Origin: Paraburkholderia phenazinium
GTDB taxonomy: Bacteria > Pseudomonadota > Gammaproteobacteria > Burkholderiales > Burkholderiaceae
Direction of reading: 5' to 3'
Assembly: GCF_900100735.1 (NCBI RefSeq)
Contig: NZ_FNCJ01000002.1
Span: 248,001 to 312,000 of the forward strand
DNA length: 64,000 nucleotides
The position numbers and the translations under genes were made by a program. This document shows positions 26,448 through 36,096 of the stretch, piece by piece. The notes under the pieces are model-generated. The model made no database searches and was not told the origin of the DNA. It was given only the letters and a program-made list of their open reading frames with translations. Numbering within the stretch: the first letter of the stretch is position 1; every line of letters begins with the position of its first letter.

Positions 26448-26882
26448 ATGGAAACGGCAACAGAGACGATCTCGCATTACACGGATCGTGTCTCCGTGTG
26501 GGATCACGTGATTCATGGGCTTCTGCCGCACCATTGCCACGAAGGCGCAGGCGAGCCCTGCCCGACGCGACCGGCGTCTCGCGTGGCCGCTTACGGGTTG
26601 TCGTCGCATATCGTGGTGGAAGTGATCGAGCGTCTGTCCGACACGTCGATTGCCGTGCGGTGGCAGGACGCAACCCGCTGCCGCTACGACGATCAGGTGT
26701 GGATTAGTTGCCGCGCTCGCCTGAAGGGGCGCTGCGCGCTGAGTGGGCTGCTGATCCGCCGCGACGATCTGATCTACAAACCGAGAGTGCGGAGCACGAA
26801 ACCGGTTAACGCCGCGGCCATGATGCTGGCCTCCGCCATCGACCGGATGCCCGTCATGGCCGAGGAAGCCGATGCATACTAG
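26448..26882 (+). CDS. DUF3331 domain protein (copy 1)
   Basis: 144 residues from ATG 26448 behind GAGGAA. The C-terminal 80 residues carry the DUF3331 pattern: IAVRWQDATRCRYDDQVWISCRAR, then a GRCALSGLLIRRDDLIYKPR block with a Cys pair, then PVNAAAMMLAS. Copy 2 at 48826 shares all these blocks. The Cys-containing CALSG and RC/CRY positions could form a small zinc site; that is inference. The family is Burkholderia-centred and of unknown function. The 3' end overlaps the convergent amidohydrolase by 4 bp. Confidence 0.8.
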   Translation: METATETISHYTDRVSVWDHVIHGLLPHHCHEGAGEPCPTRPASRVAAYGLSSHIVVEVIERLSDTSIAVRWQDATRCRYDDQVWISCRARLKGRCALSGLLIRRDDLIYKPRVRSTKPVNAAAMMLASAIDRMPVMAEEADAY

Positions 26883-28009
26883 AGCTTCAGCAACTGCGCC
26901 GCGTTGCCGCCGAGAATCAGGTTCTTCTGGTCGGGGGGGAGCGAGAGACGATCCAGGAACGTGACCGGCTGCTCGTAGCCCATATCGAAGCAGTAGTCGC
27001 TGCCGAGCACCAGCCGGTCGATTCCGATGTTCTGGATCAGGAAGTCCAGTACGGGTCCGGAGTGCGAGACCGTGTCGTAGTTGAAGCGGCGCAAATAGCT
27101 GCTTGGCTTCTGCGCCAGTCGCCGTGTTTCGGGGCGTACTGTCCAGCCTGCGTCGATGCGGCCCATCAGGATCGGCAACGCGCCGCCGGCGTGCGGCAAC
27201 GTAATGTTCAACCTCGGATGCCGGTCCATCACGCCTCCCAGGATCAGATGCGAACCGGCAATGGCCGTGTCGAACGGGTTGCCCAGCAGGTTGCTCAAGT
27301 AGAAATCGCCCAGCCGCGCACCGCCTACTGTCTGCTGAGGATGCAGAAATACCGGCAGATCCAGCTGTTCGATCCGGGCGAAGACCGGCTCGAACAACGG
27401 GTCGTCGAGATCCCGATTGTTGATGTTGGTCCCCATGTAGACCCCGCGGACGCCGGGCAACTCGAACACGCGATCGAGTTCGTCAAGCGCGTCGTGTGGA
27501 TTGAGCATCGGCAATGTGGCCAGCACCACGAAGCGGGTCGGATGCTGCAGATGGGCCTTCGAGGCCGCCTCGTTCCACGTTCTGGCAAGCTTCGCATTGA
27601 AGGCACGGTCGGCCCAGTAGGCCATCGGCACGCTCAATGACAAGGCCTGCATGTCGACGCCGGACGCATCCATGTCGGCGAGCCGCTCGTCGATCTTGAT
27701 GAATTTCAGCGGCAGCGGTCCCAGTCCACCCGCCGGTGTCTGGAAGCTGAAGCTGGTGGCGTCGCAGGTGAACTTGCCGCCGAACTTCGCGCCTTCGCTG
27801 CCCACCAGTCCGCAATAGCTTTCAGGGTAATAGTGCGCGTGAATATCGATCGACCGGCCTTTGCCGAGGGTGCCGGAAGCGCCCGCAGCGCCGGTGGCCG
27901 TGGGCGTGGCGGCGGTGGCCGGCCGTCCCGAGGTGAGGCTGCCGGCGAGCGCGGCCATCGTCCCGAGCAAGCGGCGGCGTTTCGGCGAAATACAACACGT
28001 GCAATCCAT
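26879..28009 (-). CDS. Tat-exported amidohydrolase (ACMSD/resorcylate-decarboxylase-like)
   Basis: 376 residues with GGAG before the ATG. Residues 1-35 carry a twin-arginine-type signal (SPKRRRLLGTMAALAG, then an Ala/Gly/Thr-rich stretch). The amidohydrolase-2 fold follows: DIHAHYYPESY (metal HxH), the central FLHPQQT, the later TLPHAGG and the metal Asp in LVLGSDYCFD. This family contains non-oxidative decarboxylases and hydrolases of aromatic acids. With a monooxygenase, VOC protein and carboxylate symporter upstream, a role in aromatic or heteroaromatic breakdown is likely. An export signal is unusual for such enzymes. Confidence 0.85.
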   Translation of the reverse strand: MDCTCCISPKRRRLLGTMAALAGSLTSGRPATAATPTATGAAGASGTLGKGRSIDIHAHYYPESYCGLVGSEGAKFGGKFTCDATSFSFQTPAGGLGPLPLKFIKIDERLADMDASGVDMQALSLSVPMAYWADRAFNAKLARTWNEAASKAHLQHPTRFVVLATLPMLNPHDALDELDRVFELPGVRGVYMGTNINNRDLDDPLFEPVFARIEQLDLPVFLHPQQTVGGARLGDFYLSNLLGNPFDTAIAGSHLILGGVMDRHPRLNITLPHAGGALPILMGRIDAGWTVRPETRRLAQKPSSYLRRFNYDTVSHSGPVLDFLIQNIGIDRLVLGSDYCFDMGYEQPVTFLDRLSLPPDQKNLILGGNAAQLLKL

Positions 28010-28046
28010 GAGTCAGTCTCCGTTATGGGTTTTTTAGTGGCGAGTG

Positions 28047-29702
28047 TTATCCGTGCTTCGCCATGCCGAGTTCGCAGTCCACAAGCTGGTTGCCATACAG
28101 TGCGCGTTCGCTCGCACCGCGTGCCGAGGTGTCGGTGACCGAGAAAAAGAACACGCCTGCGAAAGCCATGATCATCGAGAACAGCGCGGGGTATTCATAC
28201 GGGTAGATCGCATGCGCATGACCGAGCACCTGCACCCAGACGGTCGGGCTGAGAATCGTCAAGGTGACGGCCGAGATCAGGCCGAGCGAGCCGCCGAGCA
28301 CGGCGCCTCGCGTGGTGAGCCCGCGCCAGTAGATCGAGACCAGCAGCACCGGGAAATTCGAGCTGGCCGCAATCGAGAAAGTCAGACTGACGATAAACGC
28401 GATGTTCTGTTTCTCGAACGCGATGCCCAGCAGAATCGCGAGCACACCGAGCACCAGCGTGGTGATTCGCGACACGTGCATTTCCTCGCGGTCCGTGGCG
28501 GCGCCGCGGCGAATCACGTTCGCGTACAGATCATGTGACACCGCGGAGGAGCCGGCCAGCGTCAGCCCCGCCACGACCGCGAGAATCGTCGAGAAAGCCA
28601 CCGCGCAGATGAAGCCGAGAAATACGTTGCCGCCCACGGCGTGCGCCAGATGGATGGCCACCATGTTCACGCCGCCGATCACGGCGCCGGAGGCCGTGTG
28701 ATAGTGCGGATCGGTCGCAACCAGTGCAATCGTGCCGAAGCCGATAATGATGATCAGTGCGTAGCCGATACCGACAATGCCGGTCGCGTACAGGATGCTC
28801 TTGCGCGCGGCTTTGGCGTCGCTCACGGTGAAGAAGCGCATCAGAATATGCGGCAGTCCGGCCGTTCCGAAGATCAACGCCAAACCGAGCGAGACGGCGG
28901 AAACCGGATCCGACACGAGCCCGCCCGGACTCATGATCGCAGCATGCCTCGGATGTGCGAGTATCGCCTGCGCGAACAGCGCGTTCATACTGAAGCCGAA
29001 GCGGCTCAGTACCATGAACGCCATGAAGGCGGCGCCCGCGAGCAGCAGGGCGGCCTTGATGATCTGGATCCAGGTGGTGGCGAGCATGCCGCCAAAAAAC
29101 ACATACACCACCATCAACACGCCCACCATCACGACGGCGACCGTGTAGTTGAAGCCGAACAGCAATTCGACGAGCTTGCCCGCGCCGACCATCTGCGAGA
29201 CGAGATAGAGCAGAACGATCACGATCGAGCTGGAAGCGGCGAACGCGCGAATGGGCCGCTGTTGCAGCCGGTACGACACGACGTCGGCGAGCGTATAGCG
29301 GCCGAGATTGCGCAACGGCTCGGCGATCAGAAAGAGAATGACCGGCCAGCTGGCGAGAAAGCCGATCGAATAGATCAGGCCGTCATAGCCGCTCGTGAAG
29401 ACGAGGGCGGAGATCCCGAGCAGCGACGCGGCGGACATATAGTCACCGGCAATCGCCCAGCCGTTCTGAAACGCCGTGATTTTGCCGCCTGCCGCGTAGT
29501 GATCGGAAACGCTGTTGTTCTTCCTTGCCGCCCAGCGCGTGATGAACAGCGTCGACGCGACGAACAGCAGGAACATGCCGATCGCGATCGGATTGTGCGA
29601 TCGTGCCGGCGCCACGGTTTCGGCGGCGGCCGCGGGCAGGGCGGTGAGTGCGTTGAAAGCGCAAAAAAGCAGTGCGCCGCGCCATTGAGACATGCGTGTC
29701 AT
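28047..29702 (-). CDS. actP: ActP-like solute:sodium symporter
   Basis: 551 residues with AAGGAG upstream. A cleavable N-terminal signal ([18 protein letters not shown]) is followed by about 13 membrane helices. [34 protein letters not shown] is the strongly conserved first segment of acetate permeases of the SSS family, and [12 protein letters not shown] also fits. Members import acetate, glycolate, pyruvate or other short monocarboxylates with sodium or protons. It overlaps the DUF485 gene by 4 bp, the usual yjcH-actP arrangement, and sits within the catabolic operon, so the substrate may be a pathway acid rather than acetate. Confidence 0.9.
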   Translation of the reverse strand: MTRMSQWRGALLFCAFNALTALPAAAAETVAPARSHNPIAIGMFLLFVASTLFITRWAARKNNSVSDHYAAGGKITAFQNGWAIAGDYMSAASLLGISALVFTSGYDGLIYSIGFLASWPVILFLIAEPLRNLGRYTLADVVSYRLQQRPIRAFAASSSIVIVLLYLVSQMVGAGKLVELLFGFNYTVAVVMVGVLMVVYVFFGGMLATTWIQIIKAALLLAGAAFMAFMVLSRFGFSMNALFAQAILAHPRHAAIMSPGGLVSDPVSAVSLGLALIFGTAGLPHILMRFFTVSDAKAARKSILYATGIVGIGYALIIIIGFGTIALVATDPHYHTASGAVIGGVNMVAIHLAHAVGGNVFLGFICAVAFSTILAVVAGLTLAGSSAVSHDLYANVIRRGAATDREEMHVSRITTLVLGVLAILLGIAFEKQNIAFIVSLTFSIAASSNFPVLLVSIYWRGLTTRGAVLGGSLGLISAVTLTILSPTVWVQVLGHAHAIYPYEYPALFSMIMAFAGVFFFSVTDTSARGASERALYGNQLVDCELGMAKHG

Positions 29703-30034
29703 TGCCGTACTCCTTGCCGGATCTCATTCACGGCGCGATCGTGGAGGGTGTTGGCTCGCGCGACATACACCGCGACCAGCACGAAAGTAAAGACGAACAT
29801 GCCGAAGCCGACCGGAATGCCCCATGTTGCGGGCGAGCCGTCGACGATCAGCCGTCCGAGCAGCGCGGGCGCGAAGGCGAGCGTGAGGATGAATGCGAAG
29901 TACACGACCAGCATCAGGATCGTGAGCGTCCACGAGAAGGTGCGCCGCTGACGCACGAGCGCGCGAAAGCGCGGATCGTCGAGTAGCGGATTGGCCGCGG
30001 GTGGCGGGTCGGTGGCGACGTACTGCGCGCTCAT
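29699..30034 (-). CDS. DUF485 (YjcH-like) membrane partner of ActP
   Basis: 111 residues from ATG 30034, the start that fits the family (MSAQ, then [32 protein letters not shown]). A poor ribosome site leaves the start uncertain; the frame runs up to 30103. Two membrane helices (about 38-60 and 76-97) flank [20 protein letters not shown]485 proteins almost always sit directly upstream of SSS-type carboxylate symporters, as here with a 4-bp overlap. Confidence 0.85.
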   Translation of the reverse strand: MSAQYVATDPPPAANPLLDDPRFRALVRQRRTFSWTLTILMLVVYFAFILTLAFAPALLGRLIVDGSPATWGIPVGFGMFVFTFVLVAVYVARANTLHDRAVNEIRQGVRQ

Positions 30035-30134
30035 CGAATAGGTTGGGGCACCATGTTTCACTTTGTATCCTTTCGAAACGATTGCTTTTCGATGCTGCAT
30101 CAACTGATCGGACCCGCCGCAAACGCAACGGAGA

Positions 30135-31358
30135 TTAAAAGCGGGCGGGTACCGCGGTCTCGCGCATCACGGCGTCGGGCGTGCGATAGCGCTCGGCCAT
30201 TTCACGGTCGACTTCGTTTTTCAACTGCGCCTGCATATAGGCGCCGAGATGGCGCGCGTGCTGCACGATTGCCGCGCCGACCTGGGTGCGCTCGCGGCTA
30301 TAGTCCGCCAGCGCGTCCCGAACACCCGTGTGGGCTTGCAACGCCTTGACGAGCGCCATGGCGTCGCTCCCCGCCTTGGTGACACCCATGCCGCAATGCG
30401 GACGCGCGACGAAGGCGGCATCGCCCAGCAAGGCGATCCGGCCGAACGCCATCTGCGGCACTTCGAGATCGAAGATGGGTTGGAAGAGCGGCTGCTTCGC
30501 CTTGGTCACGACTTCGCCGAATTGCGGGGCGAGCAAGGTGAGCGCGGCGTCTTCCATTTCGGCGAGGACGTCCTGGCGGATCAGCGTCGGCGGAATGCCG
30601 CCTACCCAGCGCTTGCCGGACCGATCGGTCAGCAGGTTCGGCAACTGAATGTCTTCGCTCGTTGCGCGATACCAGACGAAGTTGTAGCGGCGTTCGCCCG
30701 GGGTCGTGCTGTTGCCCCGGCCGGCGACCGGATAGCCGAGAATCTGCTCGCGCGGCGGCAGGCAGAAGGCAAACTTTTCGAATAGCGCTTCGCGGGTTTC
30801 GCGCGACAGATCTGCTTCGTCGACGAGACCGCGCCAGGCGACATAACCGGCGTACTGAAGCTTGACGTCGGGCAGGAAGTACTCGCGTATCGACGATTTG
30901 AAGCCGTCCGCGGCGATCACCAGGTCGGCGTGCAACACGGTGCCGTCGGTGAGCGTCACGATCGCCTGGTCGGGGCCGTCCTGCACCGATGCGACCGTGC
31001 CGCCGGCGTGGTAGTGAACGTCCGGCAACGCAGCGCGCAACACGTGGTACATCTTGCCCCACGCGGTCAGCGTTTGCGGCAGATTGCGCTCGGACAGCAC
31101 CGCGCCGTTCTGCGCGAACGTGACGCGTGATTGCACCTTGACGCCAATGGAGTCGTCGAAATCGATACCTGCCGCCGCAAGCGCCTCGAACAATTCGGGA
31201 TGCGTGACGATACCGGCGCCGCGTCCAGCGAGTTCGTCTGGAACCCGTTCGAACACGTCGACGTTCCAGCCGTTGCGGACCAGCAGATTGGCTGCGAACA
31301 GGCCGCCCAACGAGCCGCCGACAATAATTGCCCTGGCGCGTGCGGAAGCATGGGTCAT
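30135..31358 (-). CDS. FAD-dependent monooxygenase of the catabolic block
   Basis: 407 residues with GGAGAG upstream. FAD motifs are VGGSLGGLFAANLL, DLVIAADGFKSSIREYFLP and ALLGDAAFVARPHCGMGVTKAG. It resembles class A hydroxylases such as 2,6-dihydroxypyridine or 3-hydroxybenzoate hydroxylases and is a distant relative of the enzyme at 25120. It follows the VOC gene by 2 bp, so the two are co-translated. The product of hydroxylation is probably handed to the VOC protein or the amidohydrolase; the substrate is unknown. Confidence 0.87.
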   Translation of the reverse strand: MTHASARARAIIVGGSLGGLFAANLLVRNGWNVDVFERVPDELAGRGAGIVTHPELFEALAAAGIDFDDSIGVKVQSRVTFAQNGAVLSERNLPQTLTAWGKMYHVLRAALPDVHYHAGGTVASVQDGPDQAIVTLTDGTVLHADLVIAADGFKSSIREYFLPDVKLQYAGYVAWRGLVDEADLSRETREALFEKFAFCLPPREQILGYPVAGRGNSTTPGERRYNFVWYRATSEDIQLPNLLTDRSGKRWVGGIPPTLIRQDVLAEMEDAALTLLAPQFGEVVTKAKQPLFQPIFDLEVPQMAFGRIALLGDAAFVARPHCGMGVTKAGSDAMALVKALQAHTGVRDALADYSRERTQVGAAIVQHARHLGAYMQAQLKNEVDREMAERYRTPDAVMRETAVPARF

Positions 31359-31360
31359 GA

Positions 31361-31846
31361 TTACTCTCCGGCGCTGATGGTGGTTTGCGCGATGGCCGGC
31401 TGTGTTTCGGCCAGGCGACTGATTTCTTCGGCGGGGAAGTTCAATTCGATGGTCACGCCGGACGGGTCTTCAATGAACACCTGATGAAGGCCGAGGCTCG
31501 GCACGGTGCGCTCGCGATAAGCGATGCCTTCCGCCTTGAGCGTCTCCCACATCTGTTCGACACCCGCCGCGAGAAACGCAATGTGGTCGACTGTGCCGGT
31601 GCCGCTGGCGGGCAGTGGCTTGTCGCCGAGATAGGCGGTGAGTCCAGCGGGGTTGTTCGGATCCACGCCGATGATATGGACCGTGCCGAAGTCGGCTTCG
31701 TCGCCGCCTTTGTAAAGCCACGCGCCCGGAAAATCGAAAGGCGGACGGTAGCCCTGCTTGAAACCGAGGATCCGCTCATAGAAGCGGCAGGATTGCGCGA
31801 GGTCGGTCGTGCGAATCGAGTAGTGGGCAAGTTTTGAAACGGGCAT
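31361..31846 (-). CDS. VOC-family ring-cleavage dioxygenase or glyoxalase-like protein
   Basis: 161 residues behind AGGAG. One complete VOC fold: AHYSIRTTDLAQSCRFYERILGF opens the first module, TVDHIAFLAAG the second, and EDPSGVTIELNFP closes it. His8, the His of VDHIAF and the Glu of TIELNF sit where metal ligands are expected. It may be an extradiol-like dioxygenase, isomerase or lyase. It is the first structural gene after the TetR operator and leads the catabolic operon. Confidence 0.85.
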   Translation of the reverse strand: MPVSKLAHYSIRTTDLAQSCRFYERILGFKQGYRPPFDFPGAWLYKGGDEADFGTVHIIGVDPNNPAGLTAYLGDKPLPASGTGTVDHIAFLAAGVEQMWETLKAEGIAYRERTVPSLGLHQVFIEDPSGVTIELNFPAEEISRLAETQPAIAQTTISAGE

Positions 31847-31866
31847 GTTCGACTCCTGCTATGCTA

Positions 31867-31897
31867 TTTATCGATCGATTAGTGATCGTTAGATAAA
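31867..31897. promoter_or_regulatory. 31-bp palindromic operator candidate
   Basis: TTTATC (31867-31872) and GATAAA (31892-31897) are outer arms, with GATCGAT and ATCGTTA inside as imperfect inner arms around TAGTG. It lies 20 bp upstream of the VOC start and its AT content stands out from its surroundings. The TetR gene immediately upstream on the same strand makes it the natural candidate regulator. Confidence 0.6.
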
Positions 31898-32045
31898 TTG
31901 TAGGTGAATTCGCAGGCAGGAAAAAGCGGCGTAGCGCCGGTGTTTACCCGGAAGAACGCGAAAAGTCAGGAGTGGGGCGATGAGAGGTGAAGCGAACGGC
32001 CGGCCGCGCGGTTGGTGTGACCGGCGGCCTGGGTGTGGACGTCTG

Positions 32046-32765
32046 TCAGGCTTTGGAGGGGGGCTTCGAGCGGGCCGATTCTTTGGACGCGTGCTCGAGC
32101 GCCGCGGGCACGCCATTGAGGAACGCGTCGACTTGGCGCGCGATGTGGTCTTCAATGTCATCGGTAACCGGGAGGCCGTAGATCCATTTCCGCACGCCGA
32201 GATAGAAGATGCTCGCGTGCAGACTCCAGATCAACTCCAAGTCGATCTCACGCTGCCTTGCTCCGGTGGGCGCCGGCAAGTCGTAGGCCGAGCGGATTTC
32301 CGCCATCACGGGCAGAAACACGCGTTCACGCAGTCGTGCGAGATATTTGGAATTGATGCCTTCGCGCGTCAAGCCGGCGAAGATGAAAATCCGGATCCAC
32401 TCGCGCCGCAAAATCACCACGGCGTACGACGAGTAGAACCTGACCATGCGCGCCTGGATTGGGACGGAGCGGTCCTTGATCAGCTTTTCCCAGCTCGTGT
32501 CCCATTGATAGACCTCTTCGTACACACGGTCGATCAGTGCTTCCTTGCTTGGAAAATAGCGGTAGAGCAGCGGCTGCGTTACGCCGAGCTGGCGCGCGAG
32601 TTCACGGGTGCTGCCGGAAAAGCCATGGGTGGCGAAGTGGTCGACGGCCTTGAGCACGATCTGGCGTTCCCGGACTTCGGGTGCGAGGCGGCGCGTGACG
32701 ACTTTCTCATTGTCATGCACCTCGTTTCCCGACGCTGTCTCGACCGCTCGTACTTTTCTCGGCAT
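32046..32765 (-). CDS. TetR-family transcriptional regulator
   Basis: 239 residues from ATG 32765; an ATG pair at 32801 is an alternative with a similarly weak ribosome site. The helix-turn-helix is VLKAVDHFATHGFSGSTRELARQLGVTQPLLYRYFPSKEALIDRVYEEV, with the usual LLYRYF signature. The remaining all-helical domain should bind an effector, perhaps a pathway aromatic. It lies upstream of and in the same direction as the catabolic operon, with a 31-bp palindrome between them, so repression of the operon is the simplest model. Confidence 0.9.
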   Translation of the reverse strand: MPRKVRAVETASGNEVHDNEKVVTRRLAPEVRERQIVLKAVDHFATHGFSGSTRELARQLGVTQPLLYRYFPSKEALIDRVYEEVYQWDTSWEKLIKDRSVPIQARMVRFYSSYAVVILRREWIRIFIFAGLTREGINSKYLARLRERVFLPVMAEIRSAYDLPAPTGARQREIDLELIWSLHASIFYLGVRKWIYGLPVTDDIEDHIARQVDAFLNGVPAALEHASKESARSKPPSKA

Positions 32766-33088
32766 GGCTTGTTCGGCACCCTGTATGTTGGGACGCATCA
32801 TACAAAGATTACCCCCGTCTGGCTAGGCAACGGCACGCGGCAGGCGGCGCGGCTGCGCGGTGCCGCAAGAAGCCCGCCGGGCGGTGCGGTGCAAGGGGTG
32901 AGTGGGGCGTTCACGGCGCTTAAAAAGCGCGCGCTTAGTACAAAAAATTTGAACGGTAGGTTCAGTTTTTTCCGCGCATGTCGATCGCCCGTTGATCTAG
33001 ACTTCGGGGACGCAACGCTACTCGGCTATTTTAAATTCTTCCGCGTGTGCTGACTGCTCTTCAAATCGCTGCGTACAGGATATCCCGC

Positions 33089-36082
33089 ATGATTCGCATT
33101 GGCCCGCTTCAGGTGGATATCGACCGTCGGGAAGTGTGCATCGACGGCGAGCCTGTGCAGCTAGGCAGCCGTGCATTCGACATGCTTGTCGTGCTGATCG
33201 AGGCGAACGGCGGCCTGGTGTCGAAGAGCGACCTCCTCAAGCAGGTCTGGCCGAATGCATTCGTTGAAGAGAACAATCTGCAAGTGCATATGTCAGCACT
33301 TCGCAAGATCCTGGGCGAAAACCGCGGACTCATACAGACGGTGTCCGGACGCGGTTACCGGCTGGTGCCAGGCGCCTTGACGGCGAGCGCTGCTGGCGAG
33401 GCCGGCCAGCGCGACGAATTCCTGGAGAATTCCACGCATGGCCGAAGCGTCCCGAACAACCTGCCCGCCCAATTTTCGCCGCTGATCGGACGCGACAAAG
33501 CGCTTGACGACGTCTCGCTGGCGCTTGCCGCCGCACGCCACGTGACCCTGGTGGGCTCGGGCGGCATCGGCAAGACGCGGATGGCGATGGAGGTCGCGCG
33601 CGGCTTGCTGACGCGTTTTCCGGACGGTGTCTATCTGGTGCCGCTCGCCTCCACCACCGACGCCAGCAGTGTCCTCGCGGCGTTCGCAGCCTGCATGGGC
33701 GTGAATCCGGGCATTGGACCGCTGACGCTCGCGCGCGTCAGTAAAGAACTTAGCGAGCGGCGCGTGCTGTTCGTGCTCGACAACTGCGAGCATGTGCTCG
33801 GACCCGCGGCTGAGCTCGCCGAGACCCTGCTCGGCGTCGGTCCCGCCGTATGCGTACTCGCGACCAGCCGCGAGCCGCTGCGGGTGCTGAACGAGCATCT
33901 GTATTGGGTCGCGCCGCTACAGGTGCCTGCGCAGGAGGATCAGGGGCAAGATGTTCTGCAATGTAGCGCCGTCGAATTGTTCCTGTCGCGCGCGCGTGCG
34001 ATCGATGCCCGCTTTTCATCCGATGATAGAAGCATCCAGTTGACCGGCATGGTATGCCGTCGGCTCGACGGCATACCGTTGGCGCTCGAACTGGCGGCCG
34101 CGCGAGCCGCAATACTCGGTATCGAAACGCTCGCCGGCCATCTGGATGACCGCTTCAACATGCTGACAGGCGGCAATCGTACGGCCTTGCCGCGGCATCA
34201 GACCTTGAAGGCGACGCTCGACTGGAGTCACGCGATGCTCGACGATGCCGAGCGCACCACGCTGCGCAGACTCGGTATTTTCGTCAGCAGCTTCCCCATG
34301 GAAGCGGCCATCGCTGTCGTCGGCGACCGCGTATTGCGTGAACTCGATGTGATCGCCGCGGTGTCGGGACTGGTCGAAAAATCGCTACTGGTGACGCACG
34401 TTGAGAGCGGCAGGGCGAGCTATCGCCTGTTGGAAACCACGCGCGCCTACGCCATGCAGAAGCTCGAGGATAACGGCGAGCGGCGCATTGTCACGCTGCG
34501 TCACGCGCAATACTTCCTCGGTCTCCTCGAGCGCGATGAGCAGCGCCGCGCTGAGCCGCAGGGCGCGCACCGCGACGGATGGCATCAGCGGATGCGCGGA
34601 CTGCTCGACGATCTGCGCGCGGCGCTGGCCTGGGCCTTGACGCCGAAGGGCGACGACGTGCTCGGCGAAGCACTGGCAGTCAAGGTCGTGTTTCTTCTCT
34701 ATGAACTGTCTTTGGTCGACGAGTGCTGCGCGTGGGCGCGGCGCGCGCTCGACTCGGTGGCCGCCACCCATCAGGGCTCGCGTTCGACGCGCCATTTGCG
34801 TGTACGCATGCAACTGCAGGCGGCGCTTGCCGCGGCGCTCGTCTACGTCATCGGGCCGAATCGCGAAACCCTCGGCCTCTGGTCGGAGATTCTGGCTTCG
34901 GCGATCGGGCTGGGCGACCGGGCGTTTGAAGCCCGCGCCTTGTGGGGCATGTGGAACGGAAGTCAATCGTCCGGCGCGGCGCGCAATGCGCTGGCATTCG
35001 CGCGACGCTTCGAGTTGCTCGCCCTCGAGGTAGGCGACACGAGCGGCACGATCCTCGCGTACCGGCTGCTGGGGATCGCTTCGCATTACACGGGCGATCA
35101 ACAGCAAGCGCGCGCGGCGCTCGAACAACTGCTGCGGCACAGCGAGGACTTGCAGCATGGCTTGCCGCTCGGGCAGTCCGTCGACCAGCGCATTGTCGGC
35201 CATGCGACCCTCGCGCGGGTGCTGTGGTTGCAGGGCTTCCGCGATCAGGCGCTGCGGCTCGCCGAGGACAGCGTGCTGAGCGCGTGCGATCAGCAACAGG
35301 CGATCATGACGTGTTATGTGCTGGTCGAGGCGCTGGTGCCGCTGACGCTGCTGTCGGACAAGCGCGAGCGAGCGGCTCAGGCGATTGCCCTGTTGCATGA
35401 GGTGTCGGCGCGCGCCGGCCTCAGCGTAGCGCAAGCCTGCTGCCGGTGTTTCGACGAATACCTGCATTCGATGGGGGACGCCGCAGCAGAGCGCCTGAAC
35501 GCTTTCCGAAAGGCCCTGGACGATCTGGATTCGCTCGAATTCGGCGCGCCGCGCGCCATGCTCGTCGGGCAATACGGCCTCGCTCTAGGCCGCTCGGGCC
35601 GGCCCGAAGAGGGCATCGCCACAGTGGTGCGCGCGCTGGCTCAGTGCGATGAAACCGGCGATCACTGGTATGCCGGAGAGATGAGGCGCATCCATGGCGA
35701 GCTGCTGCTCATGGCGGAGGTCGGCGCGCCACCGTCGGTAACGGTCGCTCGGGACGCAGAGGTTTGCTTTGTCGCAGCCCTCGAGGATTCGCTGATGCGG
35801 GGCTGCCGCTCGCTGCAATTACGCGCCGCAAGCAGCTTGGGGAGCCTCTGGCATGCACAAGGGCGGAGCGCGGAGGCCGTCCAGCTGATACGATCCGCCA
35901 GCACGAGACTCGCCGAAGGTCTCGACTGGGACGATTTCGAAGCCGCCACCCGTCTACTGCAGATCACGACGCGGGCGATCGCTCACAACCCCGCCGCTTC
36001 GGTCATTCGCCCTGCGGCCCAGCTTGCGGCAGTGAACACGTGTGATGCGCCGCCGCCGCGAGAAATCGCGCAACGCGGCTGA
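33089..36082 (+). CDS. winged-helix/NB-ARC/TPR transcription regulator, full length
   Basis: 997 residues from ATG 33089 (AGGAT 8 nt upstream; the frame begins at 33047). Residues 1-92 form the OmpR/CadC-type winged helix ([23 protein letters not shown]). The NB-ARC ATPase has Walker A GSGGIGKT at 156-163, LFVLDNCEHV, ATSREPLRV and [17 protein letters not shown]. The C-terminal 450 residues are helical repeats rich in Ala, Leu and Arg pairs, as in AfsR/MalT-type sensors. Paralogues at 20774 and 56172 lack this half. It is a cytoplasmic ATP-dependent switch with unknown ligand. Confidence 0.87.
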   Translation: MIRIGPLQVDIDRREVCIDGEPVQLGSRAFDMLVVLIEANGGLVSKSDLLKQVWPNAFVEENNLQVHMSALRKILGENRGLIQTVSGRGYRLVPGALTASAAGEAGQRDEFLENSTHGRSVPNNLPAQFSPLIGRDKALDDVSLALAAARHVTLVGSGGIGKTRMAMEVARGLLTRFPDGVYLVPLASTTDASSVLAAFAACMGVNPGIGPLTLARVSKELSERRVLFVLDNCEHVLGPAAELAETLLGVGPAVCVLATSREPLRVLNEHLYWVAPLQVPAQEDQGQDVLQCSAVELFLSRARAIDARFSSDDRSIQLTGMVCRRLDGIPLALELAAARAAILGIETLAGHLDDRFNMLTGGNRTALPRHQTLKATLDWSHAMLDDAERTTLRRLGIFVSSFPMEAAIAVVGDRVLRELDVIAAVSGLVEKSLLVTHVESGRASYRLLETTRAYAMQKLEDNGERRIVTLRHAQYFLGLLERDEQRRAEPQGAHRDGWHQRMRGLLDDLRAALAWALTPKGDDVLGEALAVKVVFLLYELSLVDECCAWARRALDSVAATHQGSRSTRHLRVRMQLQAALAAALVYVIGPNRETLGLWSEILASAIGLGDRAFEARALWGMWNGSQSSGAARNALAFARRFELLALEVGDTSGTILAYRLLGIASHYTGDQQQARAALEQLLRHSEDLQHGLPLGQSVDQRIVGHATLARVLWLQGFRDQALRLAEDSVLSACDQQQAIMTCYVLVEALVPLTLLSDKRERAAQAIALLHEVSARAGLSVAQACCRCFDEYLHSMGDAAAERLNAFRKALDDLDSLEFGAPRAMLVGQYGLALGRSGRPEEGIATVVRALAQCDETGDHWYAGEMRRIHGELLLMAEVGAPPSVTVARDAEVCFVAALEDSLMRGCRSLQLRAASSLGSLWHAQGRSAEAVQLIRSASTRLAEGLDWDDFEAATRLLQITTRAIAHNPAASVIRPAAQLAAVNTCDAPPPREIAQRG

Positions 36083-36096
36083 ACGGCGTTCAGCCG
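36076..36096. terminator. hairpin spanning two convergent stop codons
   Basis: CGGCTGAAC (36076-36084) pairs with GTTCAGCCG (36088-36096) around GGC. The left arm holds the stop of the regulator (36080-36082) and the right arm the stop of the LysR gene (36090-36092). No T-tract is present. Confidence 0.45.

Noticed and set aside
28641..29951. 436-residue plus-strand open frame
   Set aside because: Antisense to the ActP-like gene; no domain text.
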